Shown in pieces: positions 1 through 10,064 of a DNA stretch of 39,487 nucleotides (position 1 is its first letter; every line of letters begins with the position of its first letter). This DNA is from Desulfovibrio sp. GTDB lineage: Bacteria; Desulfobacterota; Desulfovibrionia; Desulfovibrionales; Desulfovibrionaceae. The notes beneath the pieces were generated by a model that was given only the letters and a program-made list of their open reading frames with translations, did not search any database and was not told where the DNA came from. Where the stretch lies: NCBI GenBank assembly GCA_017396005.1, contig JAFQNG010000047.1:1-39487 (forward strand), written 5' to 3'. The position numbers and the translations under genes are program-made.

Positions 1-1
1 C

Positions 2-175
2 CATATGATTGACGATATGGCAGGCGCAGCCGTACTCGGTTACAGGGGCAACGTGACCATGACCATCGACCTTGCCGCCGAACCCCGCATCGAAAGGGTG
101 AACGGCGAGGAGGTCCTTATCCCGCAGTTTGTGCTTGAAAACGGCGATGTCCACTTTGAGATACCGCAGGCATAG
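2..175 (+). CDS. 3' end of an unidentified gene (partial)
   Basis: The reading frame is open from the window edge to a TAG at 173-175, giving about 57 residues that end in VHFEIPQA. The visible part alternates hydrophobic and charged residues in a way that suggests beta strands. No motif lets me name a family. The CDS reading is supported by a strong rho-independent terminator that begins about 25 bp after the stop. The start lies outside the window. Function unknown. Confidence 0.6.
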   Translation, partial: HMIDDMAGAAVLGYRGNVTMTIDLAAEPRIERVNGEEVLIPQFVLENGDVHFEIPQA

Positions 176-199
176 GACGTAAGCCGAACTACCAGCCCC

Positions 200-240
200 A
201 AAGGCCGTCCCTCCCAACAGGGGGACGGCCTTTCCTTTTT
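200..240 (+). terminator. Rho-independent terminator after the partial gene
   Basis: A 12-bp perfect stem (AAAGGCCGTCCC at 200-211 with GGGACGGCCTTT at 222-233) has a 10-nt loop and is followed by a T-rich tail to 240. It ends transcription from the upstream partial gene. Confidence 0.85.
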
Positions 241-312
241 ACAAACCGAGAGTGTAAAATAATCTGTGTAAACCAGTTATCCTATCGGTAGTAGTTTTCC
301 AGTTTTTCCTGA

Positions 313-543
313 AAGGAGACCGTCAACAGGATTACAGATGCTGTTATAGATAGAGCGCGTGAATGGCAAAATCGTCCGTTGGAGCCTATATATGCTAACA
401 TTTTTATGGACGCGATATTCCTGAAGCTACGTGTTGACGGTAGAGTAAAGAATGTTGCTGCCTACCTGATGATTGGTATCAATCTAGAGGGCAAACCTGT
501 AGTATCAGTCAAAATTTTTCCACGAGAAAAAGCCCACTACTAA
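313..543 (+). pseudogene. IS256-family (Mutator-type) transposase remnant
   Basis: The frame from 331 translates to ITDAVIDRAREWQNRPLEP followed by a stretch with FMDAIFLKLR and AYLMIGINLEGKP. This matches the region around the first catalytic Asp of IS256-family DDE transposases (remembered family pattern: ..EWQNRPLEPVYP..FLDAI..KVR..G.V.NKA.Y.AIG.. ). Only about 60 residues remain. There is an in-frame stop just upstream (TGA at 310-312), and similarity ends near 516, after which the frame runs to TAA at 541-543. The N-terminus, the second and third catalytic residues and both IS ends are missing, so it cannot be active. The break is adjacent to a second broken element (543-681), so the two remnants were probably joined by deletion. 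Confidence 0.75.
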
Positions 544-681
544 GCACAGGCTCCAATCAGGAAGCAGAAGACAGACGTTTGGAGCAGCTAAGTCTGTTGA
601 AATAGCCGCCTTTAGGCGGCCCAAACATTAAGCCGCTTTGAGCGGCTCACAGAAACAAGCCCCCGGCTTTGCCGGGGGTAC
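543..681 (+). mobile_element. Possible right end of an IS200/IS605-type element (three hairpins)
   Basis: Three compact hairpins follow one another: GCCGCC-TTTA-GGCGGC (605-620), AGCCGCT-TTG-AGCGGCT (631-647) and CCCCCGGC-TTT-GCCGGGGG (660-678). They lie just after a short open frame (543-605) that could be the last 20 codons of a tnpB-like gene. A G/C-rich hairpin a few bases from the element end, preceded by further hairpins, is the usual organisation of the right end of IS200/IS605 elements, where the same region yields the TnpB guide-RNA scaffold. No TnpA or recognisable TnpB core is present. The assignment rests on structure only. A stack of transcription terminators is the main alternative. 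Confidence 0.4.
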
Positions 682-755
682 ATGACTACAACAAGTTACA
701 ATTGTAGTACTAGAACATTTCAACTTGGTTTTCAACCTGCCGTTGGTTTTACAAT

Positions 756-1427
756 CTACCATCCAGATTGTTTCATGGGCAGGAGCAAAAGATCCCCAGG
801 TCGCTCCACAAGATACTGCGCACCAGCGGCACGCAGTTCTGCAGAACCGCGAAACCCCCAGGCCGCACCCACAGCTGTCATGCCACAGTTGCGGGCTGTA
901 AGCATGTCCACGTCACTGTCTCCCACATACAGACACTGCGCAGCGCCCAAGTCCAGACAGTCCAGTACGTCTTTGACAGAGCCTGGGTCAGGCTTGAGGG
1001 GCCTGTGCGGACTGCCACCGTTGATCACAGCAAAGGGGATGTGAGGGAAGTAGTATGTTACCAGAGCATGGGTCAAATCCTCAGGCTTATTAGAAAGCAC
1101 AGCCAGTCTATGTCCTCTCGCGGCCAAGGCCGTAAGAGTGTCTTCCACACCGTTATAAGGACAGGTTGTGTCATACATATGGCAGGCATAGTGGGTGCGA
1201 GCCTCCCGCACCAAGGCCTCTATTGCTTCATCCTTGAGATCGGTCAGCACCTCGGGGGGCAGGGAACGCCGTATGAGAGTGGAGAAACCGTTGCCTATCA
1301 TACGGCGGTAGGATGCCATGTCATGGCATGTATGGCCGTGGCCCGCAAGGATGGCATTACAGGCTGCGCCAATGTCTGCAAGTGTATCCAACAGGGTGCC
1401 GTCCAAATCAAAGATGAATGCGTTCAC
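756..1427 (-). CDS. gph: HAD-family phosphatase, phosphoglycolate-phosphatase-like
   Basis: This 223-residue cytosolic haloacid-dehalogenase hydrolase probably dephosphorylates 2-phosphoglycolate or a similar small phosphate ester. All four HAD motifs are visible: motif I DLDGT (nucleophile D7, acid D9), motif II S112-N-K, motif III K145 in KPDP, and motif IV GDSDVD (169-174). The four-helix cap expected between motif I and motif II of Gph-type enzymes fills residues 15-80. Length is normal for Gph. Translation starts at GTG (1425-1427), with AAAGGA about 7 nt upstream. The gene stands alone between IS debris and a small exported-protein gene. Substrate choice within HAD subfamily IA is uncertain, so the symbol is provisional. 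Confidence 0.8.
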   Translation of the reverse strand: MNAFIFDLDGTLLDTLADIGAACNAILAGHGHTCHDMASYRRMIGNGFSTLIRRSLPPEVLTDLKDEAIEALVREARTHYACHMYDTTCPYNGVEDTLTALAARGHRLAVLSNKPEDLTHALVTYYFPHIPFAVINGGSPHRPLKPDPGSVKDVLDCLDLGAAQCLYVGDSDVDMLTARNCGMTAVGAAWGFRGSAELRAAGAQYLVERPGDLLLLPMKQSGW

Positions 1428-1552
1428 GCTCTATCCTTTGGAAATACAGAGTCGATGTGCGATTCATAGACATCGTTTCAATGTTTCAAGGTTCTTAAGA
1501 TGGTAGTTACGTCACTATATTTTTCCGATAACACATTGAAATATAAGAATAT

Positions 1553-2038
1553 TCAAAACTCCATCTGCCATCGCATCCCAAAGCCCAGTGTTGCCTCCGG
1601 TTCACTGCTGTCGGCAATACCTTCCTTTGTGCCCTGCTTTTCTCTGAAGAGCATCTCGGGTCCCAGGCTCATATGAATATTGTTCGAGACCATACCACTT
1701 GCATGTGTACGCAAAAGATGCCGTTTCTCGAAGACCTTAGTTTCGCCGGACTTCTCAACGGGTGTTTCTGCATGCCAGCTGGTACTTTTGTCTTCCAGAC
1801 CCACTTCGATTGGAGAAGCAGTCTTAGCCTGATCTGCAGTGCCATCATCAGGCTCTTCCGTCTCTGTAGCTGCGCGAATCTGCTGCAAAGTCGTAGCATT
1901 GCTCCAGTATGCGGCGCTGCTGGATCGACTACCTGAGAAAGACCATACGCTTGAACCACCATCAGCAGCAACCGTATGCGGATAGAACAACAAGACCGGG
2001 AATAGGCCAATCATTATGTATTTCTGAAAGATAGCCAT
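1553..2038 (-). CDS. Small exported protein, hypothetical
   Basis: The product is 161 residues when read from the ATG at 2036-2038, which has GAAGAG about 8 nt upstream. A longer frame to 2068 would need a TTG start without a good ribosome site. Residues 1-25 form a classical signal peptide (hydrophobic core MIGLFPVLLFYP, then AAD). The mature protein is rich in Ser, Thr and Glu with no cysteine. It ends in an aromatic-rich stretch, LGFGMRWQMEF, with a C-terminal Phe. That recalls the final strand of outer-membrane beta-barrel proteins, but the protein is too short to be a typical barrel. I do not recognise a family. It shares the minus strand with the mdt operon upstream but is separated by 461 bp. 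Confidence 0.6.
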   Translation of the reverse strand: MAIFQKYIMIGLFPVLLFYPHTVAADGGSSVWSFSGSRSSSAAYWSNATTLQQIRAATETEEPDDGTADQAKTASPIEVGLEDKSTSWHAETPVEKSGETKVFEKRHLLRTHASGMVSNNIHMSLGPEMLFREKQGTKEGIADSSEPEATLGFGMRWQMEF

Positions 2039-2499
2039 GTGTATACTCTTCAAAAGAGCGTTACACAACCATGCTAAGAATGCAAGATATTGCTTGTATT
2101 ATTTAAAAATTAACACTATGTAACGAGAAAAAGTCTAGAAAATATTTAAATTATATTTCCTGTTGACTTCAATAGAATTTATGGCATGCTCTGATTCAGT
2201 TGTATGGGAAAGGGGAAATCTGGCAGATTCTAGATGTAGTATCTGCCAGATTTGTTTTCTAAAACGAACACCTTGGTATTGGCAGAGCGACTGCTATGTT
2301 ATTCCCCTCTTACGGGTATTGATTAGCTGGCCATTGTAGAGAAGATGCACACGATGATGGCGTTCTAGAACGCAGAGACTGATCCACAATCTTCTTTTCA
2401 TCAGGTCGAATGATACGTGCTGTGGGCATCGGCGTCTGCTCTGATGGCACTCCCTTGGCTGGTGTTGAACTTCTGACCCGACCTCTCTCCTTTTAATGG
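2039..2499. other. Gene-free spacer downstream of mdtC
   Basis: This 461-bp stretch is more A/T-rich than its flanks, especially 2090-2180. Apart from the hairpin at 2216-2253 I see no gene. An open frame on the minus strand (2294-2563) overlaps the end of mdtC in another frame and is not supported by any motif. A promoter for the exported-protein gene must lie here, but no convincing -35/-10 pair stands out. Confidence 0.5.
2216..2260 (+). terminator. Hairpin with 13-bp perfect stem, terminator-like
   Basis: The arms are AAATCTGGCAGAT (2216-2228) and ATCTGCCAGATTT (2241-2253) with a 12-nt loop. The plus-strand side is followed by TTTGTTTTC and the minus-strand side by a weaker C/T tract, so it could stop transcription from either direction. 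On the minus strand it lies between mdtC and the exported-protein gene. The nearest minus-strand gene upstream, mdtC, ends about 245 nt before it. Confidence 0.5.
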
Positions 2500-5400
2500 C
2501 TATGCTTTCTGGCTGAACAGCTCTAACAGTATGGCCTTGCGATGCCCATAGCGCAGCTGCCACCAGAAGCGGCGTACACGCAGACGCTGTCGGTCAAGAC
2601 AAAGATAGACCACCGGTGTGGTATAGAGGGTCAGCAGCTGGCTCAAGAGCAGCCCTCCCACGATGGTGATGCCCAGGGGCTGCCGTATCTCTGCCCCGTC
2701 ACCCTGTCCCAGAGCCAGAGGGACTGCCCCCAGCACGGCAGCGGCCGTGGTCATCATGATGGGGCGAAAACGCAGCAGGCAGGCCTCATAAATGGCCTTT
2801 TCCGGCGGCAGACGGCGCAGGCGCCCGGCTTCAATGGCAAAATCCACCATCATGATGGCGTTCTTCTTGACGATGCCTGCCAGCAGCAGCACCCCGATGA
2901 GGGCAATGACGCCGAATTCCATGCCGAACATCATGAGTGCCAGTATGGCCCCTGCCCCGGCTGACGGCAGGGTGGAGAGAATGGTCAGCGGGTGTATGAG
3001 GCTTTCGTAGAGCACGCCCAGCACAATATAGAGGGCCGCCAGTGCTGCCAGTATGAGAATGACCTGGCTGGACATGGTGTCGCTGAAGACCTTGGCCGTG
3101 CCCTGAAAACTGCCCACAATGGTCGTGGGCATGCCTATGCGCACACGGGCCTCGTCAATGGCTGCCTGCGCGTCAGACAGGGCGGCACCGTCTGCCAGGT
3201 TGAAGGAAATGGTCACAGCCGCAAACTGCCCCTGATGGGCCACGGTCAGGGGCGCAAAGGCCGGACTGACCTCTGCCACGCTCAGCAGGGGTACAAGGCC
3301 GTCCCTGCCGGGCAGACGTACCTTTTCCAGAGCCTGAGCGCTTTCCAGCCAGTCAGGCGCGTATTCCAGCACCACACGGTACTGATTCTTGTCTTCGTAG
3401 ATGGTGGAGACCTGGCTCTGCCCAAAGGCATTGCCCAGGGCCGCGTCCACATCGCGCATGGTCAGGCCCAGACGGGCCAGAGTGTCACGATCGGCTGTGA
3501 CCATGGTCTGCAGGCCGCGTTCTTCGATATCACTGTCCACATCGCGAAAGATGGGCACAGCGGCAAGGGCCTCCTGAAAACGGCGGCCCCACTGGCGCAG
3601 CTCTCCCAGGTCATCGCCCTGCAGGGTGAACTGATATTGCGAGCGCGAGCTGCGCCCGCCCATGCGTATGTCCTGCGCTGCCTGCAAAAAAATCTGCAGC
3701 CCCGGCTCCCCGGCCATCCTGCCGCGCAGGCGGCCAATGACAGCCTGGGCATTGAGCTTGCGCTCTTCCAGCGGCTTGAGGGCAATGAAGACCCCGCCTC
3801 CGCCGCGCGCGCCCGAAATATGGGCCGTCACCTGCTCCACTGCCGGGTCTGCGGCAATGATATTGACCAGTTTTTCCAGCTTGACCTTGAGGGCCTGATA
3901 GGAGGTGCTCTGGTCTGCCCTGATGCCCCCCATGATGACGCCCGTATCCTGCTGGGGAAAAAAGCCCTTGGGCACAATCACATAGAGCCAGACATTGCCG
4001 ACAATGACCAGGGCCAGCGAAAGCAGGGTCAGACGCGGATGTCGCAGGACCACTGCCAGACTGCGGGCATAGCCCTGCTGCATGGCAGTGAGCCAGCTGC
4101 CCCAGATGTCGCCGCAACGCGCGCCAAGACGGCGCAGGCGCGCCCAGAGGCCTGGCCCTGCTGGCAAGGGGAGGGGCTGCACGTCCAGTGGCCGCAGAAG
4201 CCGGGCGCACATCATGGGCGTGGTGGTCAGCGAAACCACCATGGAGACCAGTACAGCCGTGGTCAGCACCACGGCAAATTCCTGAAAAAGGCGCCCCACA
4301 ATACCGCCCATGAGCAGGATGGGCGCAAAAACCGCCACCAGAGAAATGGATATGGAAACAACCGTGAAGCCGACCTCGCGCGCACCTCGCAGGGCAGCCC
4401 GCAGCGGGCTTTCGCCCATCTCAAGACGGCGCACGATATTTTCCAGCACCACGATGGCGTCATCCACCACAAAACCGGTAGACACTGTCAGGGCCATGAG
4501 GGAAAGATTATCCAGGGTATAGCCGCAGAGGTACATGACCCCGAAGGTGGCGATGAGCGAGACAGGCGCCGCCACGGCCGGTATGCTGGTGGCCCTGCCG
4601 TTGCGCAGAAAGAGAAAGGTCACCAGCACCACCAGAACCATGGACAGAAGCAGGCTTTTCTCCACCTCGCGCAATGAGGCCCGTATGGTCTGGGAGCGGT
4701 CCATGCGCAGGGTCAGCTCTGCGCTTTCGGGCAGCCATGCCCGTAACTGCGGCAGCATGGCCTTGACCCTGTCCACGGTCTCGATGATATTGGCCCCGGG
4801 CGAACGGAAAACCATGAGCAGAATGGAAGGCTGCCCATTGGCCACAGCCATATTGCGCACGTCCTGCGAAGAATCTTCCACCATGGCCACGTCTGACAGG
4901 CGGATAACGCGCCCGTCCTGCTGGGCCACCACCAGCGGCCTGTAGTCGGCAGCCACACGCAGCTGATCATTGGCCCCCACCAGCCAGTAGTGCTGACCGT
5001 TGTCCAGCATTCCCTTGGGCAGAAAGGCATTGGCCGAGGTCAGGGCCTGACGTACCTGCGCCATGCTCAGGCCCAGACGATTGAGAGCGTCAGGTATGAC
5101 CTCCACCCGCACGGCAGGCAGGGCCCCGCCGCCCACGGTCACTTCACCCACACCGGAGATCTGCGATATCTTCTGCGCCAGCACCGAGGAGGCCGCGTCG
5201 TAGAGCTGAGCGCGGGTCAGCACGTCTGACGTGATGGACAGGATGAGAATGGGGGCGCCAGAAGGATTGACCTTGCGGTAGGAAGGATTGGACGGCATGG
5301 TGGGCAGAGTGGAACGGGCCGCATTGATGGCCGCCTGCACGTCACGGGCTGCGCCGTCCACGTCCCTGTCCAGATCAAACTGCAGAATGACATTGCTGGA

Positions 5401-5736
5401 GCCCAGACTGCTGGAGGAGGTCATCTCTGTGACACCGGCAATGCGGCCAAGGGCCCGCTCCAGAGGCGTGGCCACTGTGGCGGCCATGGTCTCCGGCCCT
5501 GCGCCAGGCATGCGCGCCCGCACTGTCACCACGGGAAAATCCACCTGCGGCAGCGGGGCCACGGGCAAAAGGCCAAAGGCCACCATACCGGCCAAGGCAA
5601 GGGCAATGGTCAACAGTGTTGTGGCCACGGGCCTGCGGATGAAGATGGCCGACAGATTGAGCGGTATGAACTCCGGCCCGAAACGGTGCCGTCTCTGCGT
5701 GCCGCCGTAGTCGTACGGCGCCTGCGGCCCGCTCAT
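2500..5736 (-). CDS. mdtC: RND multidrug efflux pump subunit MdtC
   Basis: This is an inner-membrane proton-driven drug exporter of the HAE1 RND family. In E. coli MdtC works with MdtB as a heteromultimer, together with adaptor MdtA and TolC. The 1078-residue sequence follows E. coli MdtC closely from memory: the [12 protein letters not shown] first membrane helix, [26 protein letters not shown], the proton-relay motif [14 protein letters not shown] in TM4, the repeat-boundary segment [13 protein letters not shown], and [16 protein letters not shown] near the C-terminus. It has two RND repeats with large periplasmic loops. An N-terminal extension of about 25 residues precedes the usual start. 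Its ATG overlaps the mdtB stop (ATGA), showing translational coupling. It is the last gene of the operon. No TolC-like gene is adjacent, so the outer-membrane channel must be encoded elsewhere. Confidence 0.93.
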   Translation of the reverse strand: MSGPQAPYDYGGTQRRHRFGPEFIPLNLSAIFIRRPVATTLLTIALALAGMVAFGLLPVAPLPQVDFPVVTVRARMPGAGPETMAATVATPLERALGRIAGVTEMTSSSSLGSSNVILQFDLDRDVDGAARDVQAAINAARSTLPTMPSNPSYRKVNPSGAPILILSITSDVLTRAQLYDAASSVLAQKISQISGVGEVTVGGGALPAVRVEVIPDALNRLGLSMAQVRQALTSANAFLPKGMLDNGQHYWLVGANDQLRVAADYRPLVVAQQDGRVIRLSDVAMVEDSSQDVRNMAVANGQPSILLMVFRSPGANIIETVDRVKAMLPQLRAWLPESAELTLRMDRSQTIRASLREVEKSLLLSMVLVVLVTFLFLRNGRATSIPAVAAPVSLIATFGVMYLCGYTLDNLSLMALTVSTGFVVDDAIVVLENIVRRLEMGESPLRAALRGAREVGFTVVSISISLVAVFAPILLMGGIVGRLFQEFAVVLTTAVLVSMVVSLTTTPMMCARLLRPLDVQPLPLPAGPGLWARLRRLGARCGDIWGSWLTAMQQGYARSLAVVLRHPRLTLLSLALVIVGNVWLYVIVPKGFFPQQDTGVIMGGIRADQSTSYQALKVKLEKLVNIIAADPAVEQVTAHISGARGGGGVFIALKPLEERKLNAQAVIGRLRGRMAGEPGLQIFLQAAQDIRMGGRSSRSQYQFTLQGDDLGELRQWGRRFQEALAAVPIFRDVDSDIEERGLQTMVTADRDTLARLGLTMRDVDAALGNAFGQSQVSTIYEDKNQYRVVLEYAPDWLESAQALEKVRLPGRDGLVPLLSVAEVSPAFAPLTVAHQGQFAAVTISFNLADGAALSDAQAAIDEARVRIGMPTTIVGSFQGTAKVFSDTMSSQVILILAALAALYIVLGVLYESLIHPLTILSTLPSAGAGAILALMMFGMEFGVIALIGVLLLAGIVKKNAIMMVDFAIEAGRLRRLPPEKAIYEACLLRFRPIMMTTAAAVLGAVPLALGQGDGAEIRQPLGITIVGGLLLSQLLTLYTTPVVYLCLDRQRLRVRRFWWQLRYGHRKAILLELFSQKA

Positions 5737-8700
5737 GCGCCCTCCCCTTCCCGGGCAGAACCGCTGGCCGGCCTGCCACGCAGACGGCGGCTCAGGCGGT
5801 CAAAGCAGAGATAGATGACCGGCGTGGTAAAGAGGGTCAGTACCTGGCTGAGCACCAGCCCGCCCACCATGGTCACGCCCAGGGGCCGTCTGAGCTCTGC
5901 GCCCATGCCCCAGCCTATCATCAGGGGCAGTGCCCCCAGCAGGGCTGCCATGGTGGTCATCAGGATGGGCCGCAGACGCAGCAGACAGGCCTGATGGATG
6001 GCATCCAGCGGGCTTTTGCTCTCGTGTCGTTCGGCATCAAGGGCAAAATCTATCATCATGATGGCGTTCTTCTTGACAATACCGATGAGCAGGATGATGC
6101 CGATAATGCCCACGACCCCCAGTTCCATCTGTACCAGCATCAGGGCCAGCAGCGCCCCCACACCGGCCGAAGGGAGGGTGGAAAGAATGGTCACCGGATG
6201 TATGTAGCTCTCGTACAGCACGCCCAGCACAATATACATGGTCACAATGGCCGCAATGATCAGCCAGAGCTGATTGTCCGTGGACGAAAGAAAGGCCAGG
6301 GCTGCCCCCTGAAACTGACAGCGCAGGGCCGATGGCAGACCCAGGCGCTGTTCTGTTGCGCTGACGGCAGCCACAGCCGCACCCAGCGAAGAGCCTTCTG
6401 CCACGTTGAAGGATATGGTACTCACAGGGAACTGGCTCTGCCGCGCTATGGAAAGCTGTACCGGCCGCTCCTCCAGGGTCACAAGGCTGGTCAGGGGCAC
6501 GGCCTCGCCGTTGGCACCACGCACATGGATGTTTTCAATGGCAGCCGGCCCCAGGCGGAAACGCTCGGCCACCTCCAGCACCACCTTGTACTGATTGGTC
6601 TGGGTAAAGATGGTGGAGATGAGCCGCTGCCCGAGGGCGTCGTACAGGGCATTGTCTATGTCGGCCACGCTGATGCCCAGGCGGCCGGCAGCATCGCGGT
6701 TGATGTTCAGCCATGCCATGCGGCCGGGCTGCTGCAGATCGCTGGTCACATGGACCAGTTCCGGCCGTTCTGCAAGAGCCTGTACGATCCCGGGTATCCA
6801 CTCCTGCAGCTGCTCACGCGAGAGGGCCTCCACCGTAAACTGGTACTGGGTGCGCGAGACGCGGTCTTCGATGGTCAGGTCCTGCACAGGCTGCAGATAG
6901 AGCCTGAGCCCCGGCAGGGCCGAAGCCCGCTCCATGATGCGGCGGGCAATGGCCGGAGCACGGGCATCGCGTTCAGAGAGTTCCTTCAGCGCTATGGTCA
7001 GGCGTGACGTGCCCAGGCTCTGATTGATGCCGTCCACACCCACGAAAAAAACCACGCTTTCCACAGCAGGGTCCTGCAGAATGCATTGGGCCAGCTCTTC
7101 CTGACGATCGGCCATGGCCTTGAAGGAGGTGTCCTGCGGGGCCTCGGCTATCCCCTGTATGACGCCCGTATCCTGCACGGGGAAAAAACCCTTGGGCACG
7201 ACAATATACAGAACGACCGTCAGCACAAGCGTTGCCAGGGCCACGGCCAGGATCAGCCCCTGATGGGCAAAGACCCATTGCAATTTACGGTCATACCAGT
7301 GCAGCAGACGGCTGAAGAAACGTCCGGCCTCCTGCTCCCGCCCGTGCCGTTCGGGCTTGAGCATGACCGCACAGAGCATGGGCGTGAGCGTAAGCGAAAT
7401 GACGGCAGAGATGAGTATGGTCACAGCCAGTGTCACGGCAAATTCACGGAAAAGACGCCCCGCCACATCCCCCATGAAGAGCAGGGGTATGAGCACAGCC
7501 ACCAGCGAGACCGTCAGAGAAATAATGGTAAAGCCTATCTGCCCTGCGCCCTTGAGGGCTGCCTGCAGGGGCTTTTCACCCTGTTCCAGATAGCGCGTGA
7601 TGTTCTCGATGACCACAATGGCATCGTCCACCACAAAACCCGTGGCAATGACCAGGGCCATGAGTGTGAGATTATTGAGCGAAAAACCCGCCAGATACAT
7701 GACGCCCAGAGCGCCTACCAGCGAAAGCGGTACGGCCAGCGCCGGAATAAAGGTAGCCTCGGCATTGCGCAGAAAGAGCCAGATGACCCAGATGACCAGC
7801 ACCACCGAGAGCAGGAGCTCCAGCTGCACATCGTGCACCGTGGCGCGGATGGTGGTGGTACGGTCTGTAACCACACGCACCTCCACATTGCCGGGCATGG
7901 TCTGCTGCAGCACAGGCAAAAGGCGCATGACACTGTCAGCCACGGTGATGACATTGGCACCGGGCTGACGCTGCACGGTCAGCACAATGGCCGGCCGAAA
8001 GCTGTTCCTTCCGTCAGGTGCCGGTGCTGCCACATAGGCGGCCAGCCGGGCATTTTCGGCCCCGTCAACCACATCGGCCACATCCTGCAGGCGCAGAGGG
8101 GCGCCATCCTTGTAGCCGATGATGGTCCGGCCGTACTCTTCGGCCGAGGCCAGCTGATCATTGGCGTCAATGGTGCTGGCCCGTTCCGGCCCGTCAAAAC
8201 TGCCCTTGGCATCATTGACATTGGCCGAGGCAATGGCCGAACGGATATCGGCCAGGGTCAGGCCCACACCGGCCAGGGCCTTGGGGTTGACCTGTATGCG
8301 CACGGCAGGGCGCTGCCCGCCGGACAGGGTAACCAGGCCCACACCGGGCAGCTGTGAGATTTTCTGGGCCATGCGTGTGTCCACCAGATCTTCCAGCCGG
8401 GTCAGAGGCATGGCGTCAGAGGTGACGGCAAGGGTCACGATGGGCGGATCTGCCGGATTGACCTTATTGTAGACCGGGGGATTGGGCAGATCATTGGGCA
8501 GCAGATTGTCGGCAGCATTGATGGCGGCCTGCACTTCCTGTTCGGCCACGTCCAGGGGCACGGAAAGATCAAATTGCAGGGTGATGACCGAGGCTCCGGC
8601 CGATGAGAGAGAGCTCATCTGCACAAGGCCGGGCATGATGCCGAACTGTCGCTCCAGCGGGGCAGTAACCACGGCGGCCATGACGTCAGGCGATGCGCCG

Positions 8701-8855
8701 GGATAGAGTGTCTGCACCTGTATGGTGGGGTAGTCGATCTGCGGCAGGGCCGCCACCGGCAGGGAGCGGTAGGCCAAAAGGCCGGAAAGCAGAAGGGCCA
8801 CCATGAGCAGCGAGGTGGCTATGGGACGCAGAATAAAGATACGGGAGAGGTTCAT
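5733..8855 (-). CDS. mdtB: RND multidrug efflux pump subunit MdtB
   Basis: The 1040-residue RND permease is nearly collinear with E. coli MdtB as I remember it: [85 protein letters not shown] (proton relay Asp pair in TM4), [15 protein letters not shown] and [18 protein letters not shown]. It forms the heteromeric MdtBC pump with the next gene. The start ATG (8853-8855) lies 3 bp after the mdtA stop, with GGAG upstream inside the end of mdtA. The stop overlaps the mdtC start. Keeping distinct B and C paralogues, rather than one AcrB-like subunit, marks this as a true Mdt-type system. In E. coli such pumps export bile salts, novobiocin and some metal-responsive substrates; the substrate here is unknown. 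Confidence 0.93.
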   Translation of the reverse strand: MNLSRIFILRPIATSLLMVALLLSGLLAYRSLPVAALPQIDYPTIQVQTLYPGASPDVMAAVVTAPLERQFGIMPGLVQMSSLSSAGASVITLQFDLSVPLDVAEQEVQAAINAADNLLPNDLPNPPVYNKVNPADPPIVTLAVTSDAMPLTRLEDLVDTRMAQKISQLPGVGLVTLSGGQRPAVRIQVNPKALAGVGLTLADIRSAIASANVNDAKGSFDGPERASTIDANDQLASAEEYGRTIIGYKDGAPLRLQDVADVVDGAENARLAAYVAAPAPDGRNSFRPAIVLTVQRQPGANVITVADSVMRLLPVLQQTMPGNVEVRVVTDRTTTIRATVHDVQLELLLSVVLVIWVIWLFLRNAEATFIPALAVPLSLVGALGVMYLAGFSLNNLTLMALVIATGFVVDDAIVVIENITRYLEQGEKPLQAALKGAGQIGFTIISLTVSLVAVLIPLLFMGDVAGRLFREFAVTLAVTILISAVISLTLTPMLCAVMLKPERHGREQEAGRFFSRLLHWYDRKLQWVFAHQGLILAVALATLVLTVVLYIVVPKGFFPVQDTGVIQGIAEAPQDTSFKAMADRQEELAQCILQDPAVESVVFFVGVDGINQSLGTSRLTIALKELSERDARAPAIARRIMERASALPGLRLYLQPVQDLTIEDRVSRTQYQFTVEALSREQLQEWIPGIVQALAERPELVHVTSDLQQPGRMAWLNINRDAAGRLGISVADIDNALYDALGQRLISTIFTQTNQYKVVLEVAERFRLGPAAIENIHVRGANGEAVPLTSLVTLEERPVQLSIARQSQFPVSTISFNVAEGSSLGAAVAAVSATEQRLGLPSALRCQFQGAALAFLSSTDNQLWLIIAAIVTMYIVLGVLYESYIHPVTILSTLPSAGVGALLALMLVQMELGVVGIIGIILLIGIVKKNAIMMIDFALDAERHESKSPLDAIHQACLLRLRPILMTTMAALLGALPLMIGWGMGAELRRPLGVTMVGGLVLSQVLTLFTTPVIYLCFDRLSRRLRGRPASGSAREGEGA

Positions 8856-8858
8856 GCC

Positions 8859-10064
8859 CTACTCCACGGCTTCGGCTCTGGGCGTCTCGGTGCTGGCGGC
8901 TATCTTGACGCTGATGCCGTCACGCAGCCGGTCCAGCCCGTCCACGACCACCACTTCCCCGGCCTTGAGGCCCTGCTCGATGACAGCCATACGGGCCGTT
9001 GTAATACCGGGTATCACCTGCCGCAGGCTGACCACGGCCTCACCCGCATCACTGCCTTCCTTCGGTGCAGCCACATAGACGTAGGAGCCGCGCGAACCCA
9101 GCTGCACCGCACCGGCAGGCACCGTCACGGCATCTTCCAGGGTGCGCACCATGAGGCGCGCATTGACGAACTGATTGGGAAAGAGCGCATTGTCTTCATT
9201 GGCAAAGCGCGCCTTGAGCCTGACCGTACCAGTGGTCGCGTCAATCTGATTGTCCAGCGAAAGCAGAAAACCCACAGCCAGCAGTTTTTTCTGCTCCCTG
9301 TCCCAGGCCTGTACGGGCAGGGGGGCAAGGCTCCTGTCCCGCTCCCGCGCCACAAAGGCCGGTGCCACCAGAGCCACCTGGCTTTCCGGCAGGGTGAACA
9401 GGACATCACAGGGGCTGACCTCAGTGATGCGTACCAGGCCGTCAGCATCAGAAGACTTGATCTGATTGCCTTCATCCACAGAACGCAGCCCCAGGCGGCC
9501 GCCCACCGGTGCCGTAATGCGGCTGTACTCCAGCTGCAGGCGGGCTGAGGCCACTGCGGCCCTGTCAGCCTCCACCGTGCCTTCGTACTGACGCACCAGG
9601 GCGCGCTGTGTCTCATACTGCTGCACGGCAATAAAGTCGCCCTTTGTCAGTTTGGCATAACGCTGCAGATCACGCCGGGCATTGTCGAGCTGGGCCTGAT
9701 CCCTGGCAAGATTGCCCTCGGCCTGCATGAGAGCCGCCTCAAAGGGGCGCGGGTCTATCTCGGCCAGGAGATCCCCGGCGCGAACGCGCTGGCCCTCCTG
9801 AAAATGCAGGCGCAGCAGCTGGCCGTCCACACGGCTTTTGACCAGAACGTCAACCGAAGGCATCACTGTGCCCAGACCATTGAGAAAGTGCGGCACATCC
9901 TGGGCAAGGGCCGTTGCCACACGCACAGGCGGCATATCCATGCCCATGCCCGTGCGGGCAGGCCCGTCAGCAGAAAACAGACGCCAGCCCAGAAAAAGCA
10001 CGAATACCAGCGCCGCCCAGACCACAGGCTTGCGGTATCTGCGCAAAAAAGAAACAGCATTCAC
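8859..10064 (-). CDS. mdtA: RND efflux periplasmic adaptor subunit MdtA
   Basis: The 401-residue membrane-fusion protein links the MdtBC pump to an outer-membrane channel. One N-terminal membrane segment (about residues 13-31) anchors it. The barrel-sandwich half-motif lies at GTVMPSVDVLVKSRVDGQL and GQRVRAGDLLAEIDPRPF. A long alpha-helical hairpin follows (about 108-175, Ala/Gln/Arg-rich), then the second lipoyl half RITAPVGGRLGLRSVDEGN and the beta-barrel and membrane-proximal domains (LFPNQFVNARLMV). The start is GTG at 10062-10064, overlapping the TGA of the kinase gene by 4 nt (GTGA), with AAGGAGG about 9 nt upstream. Coupling to a sensor kinase suggests that kinase controls the pump. 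Confidence 0.9.
   Translation of the reverse strand: MNAVSFLRRYRKPVVWAALVFVLFLGWRLFSADGPARTGMGMDMPPVRVATALAQDVPHFLNGLGTVMPSVDVLVKSRVDGQLLRLHFQEGQRVRAGDLLAEIDPRPFEAALMQAEGNLARDQAQLDNARRDLQRYAKLTKGDFIAVQQYETQRALVRQYEGTVEADRAAVASARLQLEYSRITAPVGGRLGLRSVDEGNQIKSSDADGLVRITEVSPCDVLFTLPESQVALVAPAFVARERDRSLAPLPVQAWDREQKKLLAVGFLLSLDNQIDATTGTVRLKARFANEDNALFPNQFVNARLMVRTLEDAVTVPAGAVQLGSRGSYVYVAAPKEGSDAGEAVVSLRQVIPGITTARMAVIEQGLKAGEVVVVDGLDRLRDGISVKIAASTETPRAEAVE

Noticed and set aside
685-708. ACTACAA...TTGTAGT inverted repeat next to the third hairpin
   Set aside because: Seven-bp arms in an A/T-rich context with a 10-nt gap are within chance. It could be part of the element end but adds no independent support.
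2294-2563. 89-codon minus-strand frame downstream of mdtC, considered as a transposase relic
   Set aside because: It overlaps mdtC in another frame, its amino-acid pattern matches nothing I recognise, and no inverted repeats flank it.
2992-4677. Long plus-strand open frame (561 codons) opposite mdtC
   Set aside because: It is antisense to a clear RND gene. The translation is rich in His, Gln and Arg with no domain, as expected of a GC-rich antisense shadow.
7086-8357. 423-codon plus-strand frame opposite mdtB
   Set aside because: Antisense shadow with the same low-complexity His/Gly/Gln composition, and the sense strand is strongly conserved MdtB.
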